A stretch of 64,000 nt of DNA from positions 372,001 to 436,000 of the forward strand of contig NZ_JAJERB010000001.1 of NCBI RefSeq assembly GCF_020685205.1. The letters are read 5' to 3'. Under the pieces are notes generated by a model that was not told the DNA's origin, ran no database searches, and was given only the letters and a program-made list of their open reading frames with translations. The DNA is from Hymenobacter translucens (GTDB taxonomy: Bacteria; Bacteroidota; Bacteroidia; Cytophagales; Hymenobacteraceae). This document shows positions 24,907 to 33,040 of this stretch, piece by piece; the first letter of the stretch is position 1, and every line of letters begins with the position of its first letter. Both the position numbers and the translations under genes were made by a program.

Positions 24907-25746
24907 CTACATCTTGCCCATCACGGTCAGCGTTTCCATTGTCGGATTCTCGCTGCCGCCCATCGGCTCTACGGTCATGGCAAACGCCTGGGCGCTGGCA
25001 ACATCCTTCATGTGCTGCAGGCTGTCGCCTACCGCCGTGGCCTGGGCCAGCATGCCGGCGTCTACGGGCTTGCCGCCATCGAGGGCCCAGAGCTGGTACT
25101 GCTTGCCCTCGGGCGCCGCCGGCAGGTTGCGCACGTCCACGTACACGGCCTTGGTAGCGGGGTTGTAGAGCACCCGGGCCTTGGCAGTCGGGGCAATGGG
25201 CATCCCGGCCAGGTTTACTTCCCGGAACTGCTCACTGCGCAGCACGGCCAACTCCTGGGTGCGGGTATCGAGGCGCTTTTCCACGGCCTGCATGGTCGAG
25301 GCCATACGTCCCTGCTCGCTTTGCATGGCCAGCAGGTCGGTTTCCGTCGACCGCCATTTGGAATACAGGTAGAAGTTGCCGGCCGCGCTCAGCAGCAGCA
25401 AGGCAACCGAGGCCGCCATCAGCCAGCTCACGCGCGCCGGGGCCGGCTCGGGCACCAGCTGGCGCACCACCGGGGTGGCCGGCGCTTCGGCCGGGGCCGG
25501 GTTGGCATTTTGCTGATGAATGGCCTGCTGCCAGCCGGCCAGCACCCGCTCCCGCATGCCGGAAGGAGGCGTTTGGGTGTGGGCTGATGCGTACAGGGCT
25601 AGGGCCTCGAGAATGGTGTCCAGCTCCTGCTGGATTTCGGGATATTGAGCCGCGTGGTGCTCCACCTCGGCGCGCTGCGCTTCGGTGAGCTCACCCAGAG
25701 CATACTGCTCCAGGATACCGGATTCGATGTATTCTTGAATGTTCAC
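24907..25746 (-). CDS. Anti-sigma factor, RskA-like
   Basis: A 279-residue protein starting at GTG. Residues 1-75 form the cytoplasmic zinc-less anti-sigma domain (ILEQYALGELTEAQRAEVEHHAAQYPEIQQEL). One transmembrane helix follows (about 107-128). The extracytoplasmic part is an RskA C-terminal domain (PTAKARVLYNPATKAVYVDVRNLP, YQLWALDGGKPVDAGML, AFAMTVEPMGGSENPT). It probably holds the sigma factor encoded just upstream at the membrane and frees it on an envelope or redox signal by regulated proteolysis. The gene begins 3 bases after the sigma gene. Confidence 0.9.
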   Translation of the reverse strand: MNIQEYIESGILEQYALGELTEAQRAEVEHHAAQYPEIQQELDTILEALALYASAHTQTPPSGMRERVLAGWQQAIHQQNANPAPAEAPATPVVRQLVPEPAPARVSWLMAASVALLLLSAAGNFYLYSKWRSTETDLLAMQSEQGRMASTMQAVEKRLDTRTQELAVLRSEQFREVNLAGMPIAPTAKARVLYNPATKAVYVDVRNLPAAPEGKQYQLWALDGGKPVDAGMLAQATAVGDSLQHMKDVASAQAFAMTVEPMGGSENPTMETLTVMGKM

Positions 25747-25749
25747 GAT

Positions 25750-26307
25750 CTATCGAATCAATTTGGCTAAAACTTTCAGTGCGGTGCGGGCCCGGGTTTT
25801 CACGGTTCCAAGGGGTAGATTAAGCTCTTCGGCTGCCTCACTCTGGGTGAAGCCTCCGAAATACAGCAGGTCGATAATCTGCTTTTGCTCAGGGTTGAGT
25901 TTGCGGGTAATTTCCTCGAGCCCGATATGCTCGGGGCGGAAGGAGGAGGAAGCGGCCTGGCGCATGGCCGAGCTGTCTTCCAGCGTTTGGGTATGACTAC
26001 TTACGCGGTACTGTCGAGACCGGATTTTATCGATTGCAAGATTCCGGGATATGTTCAGGACCCAGGTAAATAAACGGCCTTTGGTGGCATCATAAGAGGC
26101 AAACGAGTGCCAGATCTTGACCAGGCTTTCCTGCAGGACATCCTCAGCAATTTCTTCTTTCTTGACGATGCGCAGGATTACGCCGTACAGCGCGGTCGAG
26201 TATTTGTCGTAAAACAGCGTCATGGCCGACTCGTCGCGGGCGCGCAGCCGTTGCACAAGCTGTTCCTCGAGTTCGGGCGCAGAGGATTCGGAAGTAGTTA
26301 CCGACAC
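25750..26307 (-). CDS. ECF RNA polymerase sigma factor (SigK-like)
   Basis: A 185-residue sigma-70 family protein starting at GTG. Region 2 is visible as DESAMTLFYDKYSTALYGVILRIV and EEIAEDVLQESLVKIWHSFASYD, and region 4 as QKQIIDLLYFGGFTQSEAAEELNLPLGTVKTRARTALKVL. The arrangement with an RskA-like anti-sigma gene directly downstream is the common SigK/RskA pattern. It probably directs its own transcription, as such pairs usually do, but the box on its own promoter does not prove this. Confidence 0.93.
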   Translation of the reverse strand: MSVTTSESSAPELEEQLVQRLRARDESAMTLFYDKYSTALYGVILRIVKKEEIAEDVLQESLVKIWHSFASYDATKGRLFTWVLNISRNLAIDKIRSRQYRVSSHTQTLEDSSAMRQAASSSFRPEHIGLEEITRKLNPEQKQIIDLLYFGGFTQSEAAEELNLPLGTVKTRARTALKVLAKLIR

Positions 26308-26479
26308 GGGTCACAAATAAAGTGACTGACCACGGAATGGTCAGATGGGATGGGCGAAATTACACGAAATAGCCAGCTTCTGACAGGCCGGGGTTCAAAC
26401 ACCCAACTTGTCGCAAGGTTTAGCTTACCCATCTCCTGCTCCCGCCCCAGGTCCGGCTCGCGCTCCGGGCGGCCGGGCT

Positions 26480-26487
26480 TATCTTTC
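26480..26487 (+). promoter_or_regulatory. Promoter-like -7 box TATCTTTC
   Basis: One mismatch from TAnnTTTG, 46 bases upstream of the aldehyde dehydrogenase ATG, within the 226-base divergent gap that also serves the sigma gene. Confidence 0.4.
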
Positions 26488-26533
26488 CCCGTTGGCACCC
26501 GTATTCCCCGCAGACTTCTCTTTTCTTCGGCTA

Positions 26534-27931
26534 ATGGCAATTGAATCATACAATCCCTATTCGGGCAAGGTGCTGCGGCGCTTCGCCCCGTTCTCCTGGA
26601 CGAAAACCGAGCGGATCCTGGCGCAGGCGGCAAAGGCAGCCACGACCTGGCCGGCAACGGCCTTTGCCGGGCGCGCCCGGCTGATGCACCGCGCCGCCGG
26701 TCTGCTGCGCGAGCGGCAGGACGAGCTGGCCCGGCTGATGGCCCTGGAGATGGGCAAGCCGGTTACCGACGGCCGGGCCGAAGTGCAGAAGTGCGCCCTG
26801 ACCTGCGACTACTACGCCGACCACGCCGAGGAATTTCTCCGGGACGAGGTTATTAAAACGGAAGCCCGGCGCTCCTTTATCTCCCACGAGCCCCTGGGCG
26901 TGGTGCTGGCCGTGATGCCCTGGAACTTCCCGTTCTGGCAGGTGGTACGGTTTGCGGCCCCGGCGCTGATGGCCGGCAATGTGGGTTTGCTCAAGCATGC
27001 CTCCAACGTGCCGCAGTGTGCCCTGGCCCTGGAAAAGATCTTTCACGACGCGGGCTTCCCGCCCGCCACCTTCCGCACCCTGCTCATCGGCTCCGACCTG
27101 GTGGAGAAGCTGGTGCAGGACGACCGGGTGCTGGCCGTGACGCTGACCGGCAGCGAGGAAGCCGGCTCAAAAGTAGCCGCTACGGCCGGGGCCCACATCA
27201 AAAAGACGGTACTGGAGCTGGGCGGGTCCGACGCCTTCGTGGTGCTGGCCGACGCCGACCTGCCCCTGGCCGCCAAAACCGCCGCCCAGGCCCGGATGGT
27301 CAACTCCGGGCAGAGCTGCATTGCCGCCAAGCGGTTTATCGTGGAGAAGCCCGTGCTGCGGGAGTTTATCCGGCAGCTGAAAGCGCACCTGCTGGAGCTG
27401 CGCACCGGCGACCCGCTCGACGAAGCCACCCAGTTCGGCCCCCTGGCCCGCCCCGACCTGGCCGATGAGCTCACCCAGCAGGTGGACGATTCGGTAGCGG
27501 CCGGAGCCCGGGTCGAGCTGCACGGCGGACAGCTGACGCCCGGCACCGCCCTGTTCCGGCCGATGATTCTGTCGAACGTAAAGCGGGGGCAGCGCGCTTA
27601 CGAAGAAGAGCTGTTCGGCCCCGTCGCCCTGATACTGGAGGCCCGGGATGCCGACGACGCTATCCGCCTCGCTAATGACTCCCGCTTTGGCCTGGGTGCC
27701 TCGATCTGGACCAGGGATGTCCGGCGGGGCGAGGAGCTGGCCCGCCGCGTCGAGGCCGGGGCGGTGTTTGTGAATGCCATGGTCAAGTCGTCGCCGGAAA
27801 TGCCGTTCGGGGGCGTGAAGAAGTCAGGCTACGGGCGGGAGCTGTCCCACCTTGGCATCCGCGAATTTGTCAACCAGAAAAGCGTCTGGATTGCCGGTGA
27901 AGCCCCGGTCGCGAAAAAGAAAGTCGAGTAA
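26534..27931 (+). CDS. NAD(P)-dependent aldehyde dehydrogenase (succinate-semialdehyde type)
   Basis: A 465-residue enzyme. It has the aldehyde dehydrogenase fold: VMPWNFPFWQV at the cofactor site, LTGSEEAGSKVA, the catalytic Glu in LELGGSDAF and the nucleophilic Cys in NSGQSCIAAKR. EMPFGGVKKSGYGRELS lies near the end. Length and motifs fit succinate-semialdehyde dehydrogenase (GabD-like). It is expected to be cytoplasmic. The ATG at 26534 was preferred over an upstream start at 26408 because it fits the family length and starts just before IESYNPYSGK. It is bounded downstream by a strong bidirectional terminator. Confidence 0.9.
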   Translation: MAIESYNPYSGKVLRRFAPFSWTKTERILAQAAKAATTWPATAFAGRARLMHRAAGLLRERQDELARLMALEMGKPVTDGRAEVQKCALTCDYYADHAEEFLRDEVIKTEARRSFISHEPLGVVLAVMPWNFPFWQVVRFAAPALMAGNVGLLKHASNVPQCALALEKIFHDAGFPPATFRTLLIGSDLVEKLVQDDRVLAVTLTGSEEAGSKVAATAGAHIKKTVLELGGSDAFVVLADADLPLAAKTAAQARMVNSGQSCIAAKRFIVEKPVLREFIRQLKAHLLELRTGDPLDEATQFGPLARPDLADELTQQVDDSVAAGARVELHGGQLTPGTALFRPMILSNVKRGQRAYEEELFGPVALILEARDADDAIRLANDSRFGLGASIWTRDVRRGEELARRVEAGAVFVNAMVKSSPEMPFGGVKKSGYGRELSHLGIREFVNQKSVWIAGEAPVAKKKVE

Positions 27932-27944
27932 CCCGCTACTCCAT

Positions 27945-28006
27945 CCATTGGAAAAAGCAACAGCCCCGGTGCAGGTCGGCACCGGGGCTGTTGCTTTTTC
28001 CAATGG
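27945..28006. terminator. Perfect 28-bp palindromic bidirectional terminator
   Basis: Bases 27945-27972 are an exact reverse complement of 27979-28006, with a 6-base loop AGGTCG. The stem carries A- and T-runs five bases long on either side of a GC-rich core, so it can end transcription in both directions. The convergent genes stop 14 and 22 bases away from its ends. Confidence 0.95.
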
Positions 28007-28027
28007 ACCGATTGCACCACTACCTCT

Positions 28028-28792
28028 TTAGCAGTACCCCAGCAGCTTATACGTCAGGTAGCCGGTGATTTCGTGCAGCAGGTGGCTCCAGCGGCCCAGG
28101 GCAGCGGCTTCGGGTACCCAGTAGCTGACCGTCCGGCGGGGGTCGTTGGAGCGATAGTCGGCGGGAAAGGGCGTGGGCGAAAGACCCACTTTGCGAAAGC
28201 AGCCCAGGGCCCGGCGCTGGTGAAACGCGGAGGTAATCAGCACTAGGCTTTTGATTTCGGGATGCTGGCGAAGGAGCAGCTGGGTGTTCAGGGCATTTTC
28301 GCGGGTGTTGCGGCTTTGCTCTTCCACCAAGATGGCCTCCCAGGGTACGCCGCTGAGCCGGAGCAGGGTGGCCAGGTCGCGGGCCTCGGTGTGCGCTACT
28401 TTGCGCACGGAGCCCGAGCCCCCACTTACAATCACATAGCGGATGCGCCCGGCCCGGTACAACCACAGGGTGTGCATCATCCGGTCGGCGCCCTCACCCA
28501 GGTACACCCGGTCGTGGGGCGACTTCTCGGGCCGGGTAATGCCAGACAGCAGAACCCCGGCGTCGTGCGGCGGCACGTCCTTCAGCCGGACCGGAGGTAG
28601 CTCCCAGGCCAGGAAGGCCTCATTCACGAGCCCGCCGTTGGTACCAATCAGCAGCAGCACGAGGGCGGCACTGGTAAAGCCACGCTGCCGGCGGGGATGG
28701 CGCCGGCTCAGCAGCGCGGCAACGAGCAGCGCCAGCAGCCACATGACCGGCTCCAGCGCGTAAGCCAGGAATTTGGAAGCATAGAAAAACAC
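28028..28792 (-). CDS. YdcF/DUF218-family membrane protein
   Basis: A 254-residue protein starting at GTG. It has one or two N-terminal membrane helices and a DUF218 domain: DAGVLLSGI, ADRMMHTLWLYRAGRIRYVIVSGG, LRLSGVPWEAILVEEQSRNTRENALNT and LVLITSAFHQRRALGCF. This set is typical of YdcF/SanA-like proteins of the inner membrane. The family is linked with envelope or cell-wall functions, but its reaction is not settled. It is convergent with the aldehyde dehydrogenase across the 28-bp palindrome. Confidence 0.88.
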   Translation of the reverse strand: MFFYASKFLAYALEPVMWLLALLVAALLSRRHPRRQRGFTSAALVLLLIGTNGGLVNEAFLAWELPPVRLKDVPPHDAGVLLSGITRPEKSPHDRVYLGEGADRMMHTLWLYRAGRIRYVIVSGGSGSVRKVAHTEARDLATLLRLSGVPWEAILVEEQSRNTRENALNTQLLLRQHPEIKSLVLITSAFHQRRALGCFRKVGLSPTPFPADYRSNDPRRTVSYWVPEAAALGRWSHLLHEITGYLTYKLLGYC

Positions 28793-28889
28793 GGCGCGAA
28801 GCTAGCGGTAAAACGTGGAGGTTTACCCGGCTCCCCCTAAATCTGCACGACGTCCGTTAGGGCCGCCCCTGTTCTACCGGCAACGCCGC

Positions 28890-29243
28890 TCAGGACTGGG
28901 GCACGTACTCGCGCAGGCGCTCCAGCATACCGTGTACCTGCTCTTCAGAAGTAAGCGAGTCGCACTCGAGCAGGTGGCCCTGGCAGTAGGACACGAAAAA
29001 CGGCGCGGCCTTTTCCTGCATCAGCTTGCGGGCAACGGGGTTTTCGTCGGAGTTCAGGCGCAGAAACATGATCGTGCGGTAGGGCTCGTCATCGGCAAAC
29101 TTGGCGAAGGGCGGGGTCAGCCGCTTACAGATTTCGCAGTTCTCAGACGTGAATTTGGCAAACACCTTCAGGTGCTCGTGCGTGTAGGTGCGTAGTCCTT
29201 CGTCGTTGGTGTCGATGACGTGCTGCCGTTCAGATTCCTTCAT
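28890..29243 (-). CDS. Thioredoxin-fold protein
   Basis: A 117-residue protein with a thioredoxin fold. The active-site-like motif is FTSENCEICKRLTPPFAKFAD (CEIC, a CxxC), followed by the cis-Pro-type loop AAPFFVSYCQGHLLECDS. The usual WCGPC is replaced, so it may be a disulphide carrier, a reductant or a non-redox relative. It has no signal peptide, so it probably acts in the cytoplasm. It stands alone between the YdcF and DUF885 genes. Confidence 0.75.
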   Translation of the reverse strand: MKESERQHVIDTNDEGLRTYTHEHLKVFAKFTSENCEICKRLTPPFAKFADDEPYRTIMFLRLNSDENPVARKLMQEKAAPFFVSYCQGHLLECDSLTSEEQVHGMLERLREYVPQS

Positions 29244-29394
29244 GCGGGTGTTTAGTAGAGCTTACTGCGTGAGCTTAGATTTCAGAGCCAAGAACTCAGA
29301 CCGGAGCTATGTGCGGTCATGGGGAGCGGTTTTTTTCGGAATTCCGGACTGGTGGCGCTTTGCCCGGCGTTCAGCCCCTGGTGCATCCGCATAC

Positions 29395-29434
29395 AAAAAA
29401 GCCGCCCCGGAGGTTTCCCACCCGGCGCGGCTTT
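29395..29434 (-). terminator. Terminator of the DUF885 gene
   Basis: AAAGCCGC (29398-29405) pairs with GCGGCTTT (29427-29434), with CCGG segments pairing inside. On the minus strand the hairpin is followed by a T-run. It is 25 bases after the DUF885 stop. Confidence 0.8.
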
Positions 29435-29458
29435 CTGAAGCGTGGTGGCAAAGCCGTT

Positions 29459-31243
29459 TTACGCTTTTTTCAGCATCATGGCCCGGATATACTTCACCGG
29501 GGCGGAGCCGAAGCTCAGAAACTGCTCATTAAAGGCTTTCAGGTCAAACGACGTGCCCTGCTGCTTTTTCAGCTCCTCGCGCAGGTCGTAGATTTCGGTG
29601 TAGCCCGTGAAGTAGCTGCTCAGCTGCACCTGGCTCAGCGTGGCCCGCAGCCATTTGTTGGTGGCCTCATTTTCCTCCTGAAACCCGTCGCGCTGCAACA
29701 GCTGCAGCACCTGGGCCTGGGAGGCGTTGCGCACGTGCACGTCGTGGTCGAGGATGGCGTTGAGCGTCACGCGCATGTTCCACTTGTCCCACATCAGCCA
29801 GAACTCGTCGGTGCCCCCGCCGTAGCCGCTTTCCAGCATCATCCGCTCGGTGTACACGGCCCAGCCCTCCACCATGGCGCCGTTGCCAAAGATGGACTTG
29901 ATCAGGGAAGGCGACTGGTTGGCATACACCAGCTGGGTGTAGTGGCCGGGAATGGCTTCGTGGATGTTCAGAATCTGCAGGGTGTACTCGTTGTACTCGC
30001 GCAGGTAGCTTTCGGCCTGGGCCGCGCTCAGCTCGTCGAGCGGCTCCACGTTGTAGTAGGTATCGGCGGCCTTGTCGTACGGCCCGGGGGCCGACACCGA
30101 CGCGCCCGCCCCGCTGCCGCGCATGTACAGCGGCGTTTCGCGCACGACCAGGGGCTTGCTGGGGTCCTGGGTCAGGAGCTTCTTGTCGTTGACAAACTTA
30201 ACCAGGGTCGGAATCTGCTGCTTGACGGCGTCCACGAAGCCCTTCTGGGTGGCGTGCTTCTCCGACAGACGGCTGATGACTTTTTTGATCAGGGCCACCG
30301 TGTCGGCGGGCATTGGCTGGCCGGCAAAGTACTTGGGCCAGAGCCGGACGGCCCGGCGGCCCATGTCGTGGAGCAGCTCCCGGCGGTGCTGCTGGGCTTT
30401 CTGGTACACCTGGTCGGCGGTGTAGGTCGACTGGATGTCGTAGTAGAACTTGCGGTCGAACAGCTCCTTGCCCAGGCGGAAGCTGCGGAACTTGCCGGCC
30501 TTCATCACGTCCTGCTCCAGGAAGCTGATGTAATTGCCGATTACCTCCTTCGTCGTGCCGATCCGGGTCAGCAGCGCCTCCTTGTCCTTGGCCGAGAGCT
30601 TTGAGCGGTTGATGGAGTCGAGCAGGGCCGGGCCGAACACGGCCAGGCCGCCCTTGTTCTGGCGGATGGCCAGGTCGGTGTGTTCCCGGGTGGGGTTGCT
30701 GATGTTGGTTTTGGCGGCCTCGTAAAAGTCGGGCGAGCGGGAAATCTTCCACGAAATAGCCTGCAGGCGGCGCTCCAGCGGGGCGTAGCGCCCGTTCAGG
30801 ATTTCAGCCACCGAGGCGCCCAGGTTGTAGTTGGCCGGGTTCCACTGATAGTCGCGCAGGGTGTCGGCGTACCAGCGGGAGGCGTTCAGGTAGTTCTCGA
30901 TCAGCCGGTAGTCGGTCTGGTTGTTGACCGACAGCTTGCTCACGTCGTTGGCGAGCAGACGCTTACGGGCCCGCTCCCGGGCCTGGGCCTCCACCTTGCG
31001 GCGGGCCGCGCTGGGCACTACCAGCACCGAGTCGTAGCGGTGGTAGCCCTGGCTGCTGGCCCACTCCGGGTTGAAGTACCACAGGGAGTCGATAAATCCG
31101 ACTTTGAACTTGTCGAATTCGGTATCCGGCGTTTCGTTTGATTCAGTGGCCGTCTGGGGGCCCGGCTCGCAGGAGCCCAGCCACAGCGCGCCGCCCACAG
31201 CCAGCAGGCCCAGCAGACGACGGGGAGTAGAGGTTTTGGTCAT
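29459..31243 (-). CDS. DUF885 lipoprotein, putative zinc metallopeptidase
   Basis: A 594-residue protein with a lipoprotein signal (LLAVGGALWLGSCEPG, lipidated Cys about residue 25). The DUF885 domain carries NIHEAIPGHYTQLVY (HExxPGH, a likely zinc site) at about residues 420-435 and RMMLESGYGGG further on. Members of this family are putative peptidases of the gluzincin type anchored in the envelope. The ATG at 31243 was chosen over a start 261 bases upstream, because the extension runs through the inverted-repeat element at 31271-31532 and looks non-coding. It is transcribed away from the nuclease gene at 31556. Confidence 0.88.
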   Translation of the reverse strand: MTKTSTPRRLLGLLAVGGALWLGSCEPGPQTATESNETPDTEFDKFKVGFIDSLWYFNPEWASSQGYHRYDSVLVVPSAARRKVEAQARERARKRLLANDVSKLSVNNQTDYRLIENYLNASRWYADTLRDYQWNPANYNLGASVAEILNGRYAPLERRLQAISWKISRSPDFYEAAKTNISNPTREHTDLAIRQNKGGLAVFGPALLDSINRSKLSAKDKEALLTRIGTTKEVIGNYISFLEQDVMKAGKFRSFRLGKELFDRKFYYDIQSTYTADQVYQKAQQHRRELLHDMGRRAVRLWPKYFAGQPMPADTVALIKKVISRLSEKHATQKGFVDAVKQQIPTLVKFVNDKKLLTQDPSKPLVVRETPLYMRGSGAGASVSAPGPYDKAADTYYNVEPLDELSAAQAESYLREYNEYTLQILNIHEAIPGHYTQLVYANQSPSLIKSIFGNGAMVEGWAVYTERMMLESGYGGGTDEFWLMWDKWNMRVTLNAILDHDVHVRNASQAQVLQLLQRDGFQEENEATNKWLRATLSQVQLSSYFTGYTEIYDLREELKKQQGTSFDLKAFNEQFLSFGSAPVKYIRAMMLKKA

Positions 31244-31270
31244 AGAGGAGAAAAAAGGGAATGCACCGCC

Positions 31271-31532
31271 AAGGTAGCGGATGATTAGCTGCAAGCTGCA
31301 GGCTGCAAGCCGCAAGCTTTTTTGTGCCGCTATTACAAGCTCATCCTTTATGTGTCGTCCGCTCTGCGAAGGACCCATCCGAAGTGAACGAGTCGTTGTT
31401 ACAAGTATCGCTCTGCCGCCTCTCGTTCCTCGGTCCTGAAGCCCTTCGGTTTCGCCGGATGTCCTATCAAGGACAACATTGATAATGCTTGCGGCTTGAA
31501 GCATTCAGCGGCAGCTAATCATCCGTTACTTT
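31271..31532. repeat. Large two-armed inverted-repeat element with structured interior and divergent promoter-like ends
   Basis: Left arm about 31271-31317, right arm about 31487-31532, inverted relative to each other. A 15-bp outer segment (31278-31292 with 31511-31525) is a perfect inverted repeat. The arms contain 7-nt-periodic words of type AGCTGCA. The 170-base interior has nested pairings: 31370-31381 with 31456-31465, GAACGAG (31386-31392) with CTCGTTC (31422-31428), and a GTCCT/AGGAC hairpin at 31461-31474. The outermost bases carry TACCTTGG (minus strand, 31276-31269) and TACTTTG (31527-31533), promoter-like boxes pointing outwards to the two flanking genes. Confidence 0.85.
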
Positions 31533-31555
31533 GCCCCTGTTAATCTGCCTTGCGT

Positions 31556-32998
31556 ATGCGTCTGCCCGGTTCCCTGCTTTTCTCTGCCCTGCTGCTTTTC
31601 ACCCAGGCTGCCTGCTCCCAGCAGCAGTCCGAAACCACTGCGGCCCAGGCCCCGCAGGATGGTGGACCGGCCATTCCGGTTAACTCCGCAGCAACTCCGG
31701 CCGGCGGCATCACCGAAACCTTTGAAGCCGGCAGCAAGGGCGCCTACTCCGAAGCCAATGAAACGCTGAGCTCCGGCTCCTGGCACTTCACCGATGCTTT
31801 GATCGGCACGGCCGAGCAGGACCACAAGAACGGAGGCCACGCCGCCCGACTCCGCGGCCAAGGCCGCCTGCGCATGAACTTCGACGCGCCGGCGGGTGTG
31901 CGCACCATCCGCATCAGCGCCGCTGCCTACGGCCAGGACCCGGCCAGCACCTGGGAGCTATGGGGCAGCGTGGACGGAGGCCGCACGTTCCGCCGCATCG
32001 GCGCGCCGGTCCGCACCAGCGGCCCGGCCCTGACCGCTTCCACCTTCACCGGGGGCACCGGCGGCCGGCTGCGCCTGGAAATCCGCAAAACCGACGGCGG
32101 CAGTGCCCGCCTCAACATCGATGACATTGTGCTCGACGCGGGCACCGGCCCGGCTTCGCAGCCCGCGGCTTCTTCCGCTACGTCTCCCGTAGCGCCCAGC
32201 GCCGCGGCTACGGCCCGGGCCGAGGCGGTGGTGGTCAACCACGACGACAATATGGCGCTGGGCAACCCCAGCGGGGCCACCGGCAGCACCGCTAACGTCA
32301 GCAACTACCTGATGGTAAAGCCCCAGTACACGCTCAGCTACCACCGCGACCGGGGCATTCCGAACTGGGTGAGCTGGCACCTGACGCTGGCTTCGATGGG
32401 CGAGGCGCCCCGGCAGGACGATTTCCGCGCCGATCCGGCTTTGCCCCGGGGCTGGTATGCCGTGTCGCCCCGCTCCTACTCCGGAGCCGGCTTCGACAAA
32501 GGGCACAACTGCCCGTCGGCCGACCGCACCACGGACCTGGACGCCAACTCGGCCACGTTCCTGATGACCAACATGATTCCGCAGGCCCCGCACAACAACC
32601 AGCAAACCTGGGGCGACCTGGAGGAGTACACCCGCTCCCTGGTAAAGAAAGGGCAGGAAGTGTACGTCGTCATGGGCTGTTACGGCAAGGGCGGCACCGG
32701 CTCCAAGGGCTTCGCCGCCACCCTCGACAACGGCCGGGTAACCGTGCCCGCCCGCATCTGGAAAGTGCTGGTGATTCTGCCCGAGGGCGACGACGACCTG
32801 CGCCGCATCGGCGCCGGGCAGGCGAAGGTGCTGGCCGTGGACACGCCCAACGACAACAGCTTAAGCCCCGACTGGCGCGGCTACCTGACCTCGGTCGATA
32901 AAATCGAGGCAGCCACCGGCCTTGACCTGCTCAGCAAGCTGCCGGTAGAAGTGCAGGCCCGCCTCGAAGCGCCGGTGACCACGGCTCCGGGCCGGTAA
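31556..32998 (+). CDS. Lipoprotein DNA/RNA non-specific endonuclease (NucA family)
   Basis: A 480-residue protein with a lipoprotein signal (LPGSLLFSALLLFTQAAC, lipidated Cys about residue 20). Residues about 50-195 form a beta-sandwich domain (DAPAGVRTIRI, GRLRLEIRKTDG). The C-terminal half is a non-specific nuclease domain: WYAVSPRSYSGAGFDKGHNC with catalytic His about 317 (DKGH), then FLMTNMIPQAPHNNQQTWGDLE, the metal-binding Asn/Gln region. It should cut DNA and RNA at the cell surface. Given the HIT-NuiA protein about 4 kb away, its inhibitor may be encoded nearby. The ATG at 31556 is preferred over a TTG at 31550. Confidence 0.92.
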   Translation: MRLPGSLLFSALLLFTQAACSQQQSETTAAQAPQDGGPAIPVNSAATPAGGITETFEAGSKGAYSEANETLSSGSWHFTDALIGTAEQDHKNGGHAARLRGQGRLRMNFDAPAGVRTIRISAAAYGQDPASTWELWGSVDGGRTFRRIGAPVRTSGPALTASTFTGGTGGRLRLEIRKTDGGSARLNIDDIVLDAGTGPASQPAASSATSPVAPSAAATARAEAVVVNHDDNMALGNPSGATGSTANVSNYLMVKPQYTLSYHRDRGIPNWVSWHLTLASMGEAPRQDDFRADPALPRGWYAVSPRSYSGAGFDKGHNCPSADRTTDLDANSATFLMTNMIPQAPHNNQQTWGDLEEYTRSLVKKGQEVYVVMGCYGKGGTGSKGFAATLDNGRVTVPARIWKVLVILPEGDDDLRRIGAGQAKVLAVDTPNDNSLSPDWRGYLTSVDKIEAATGLDLLSKLPVEVQARLEAPVTTAPGR

Positions 32999-33040
32999 AG
33001 CACGAACAACTGCTAAGGTTTCGCAATGAGCCGGCAGGAA

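Noticed and set aside
26385..26410. A stretch with GGTTCAAAC, like the T-loop of a tRNA
   Set aside because: The flanking bases form only a 3-bp stem, and no acceptor, D or anticodon arm can be drawn around it.
31318..31486. Interior of the repeat element considered as a CRISPR array or a small gene
   Set aside because: There are no regular repeats with unique spacers and no convincing reading frame; pairing suggests structure instead.
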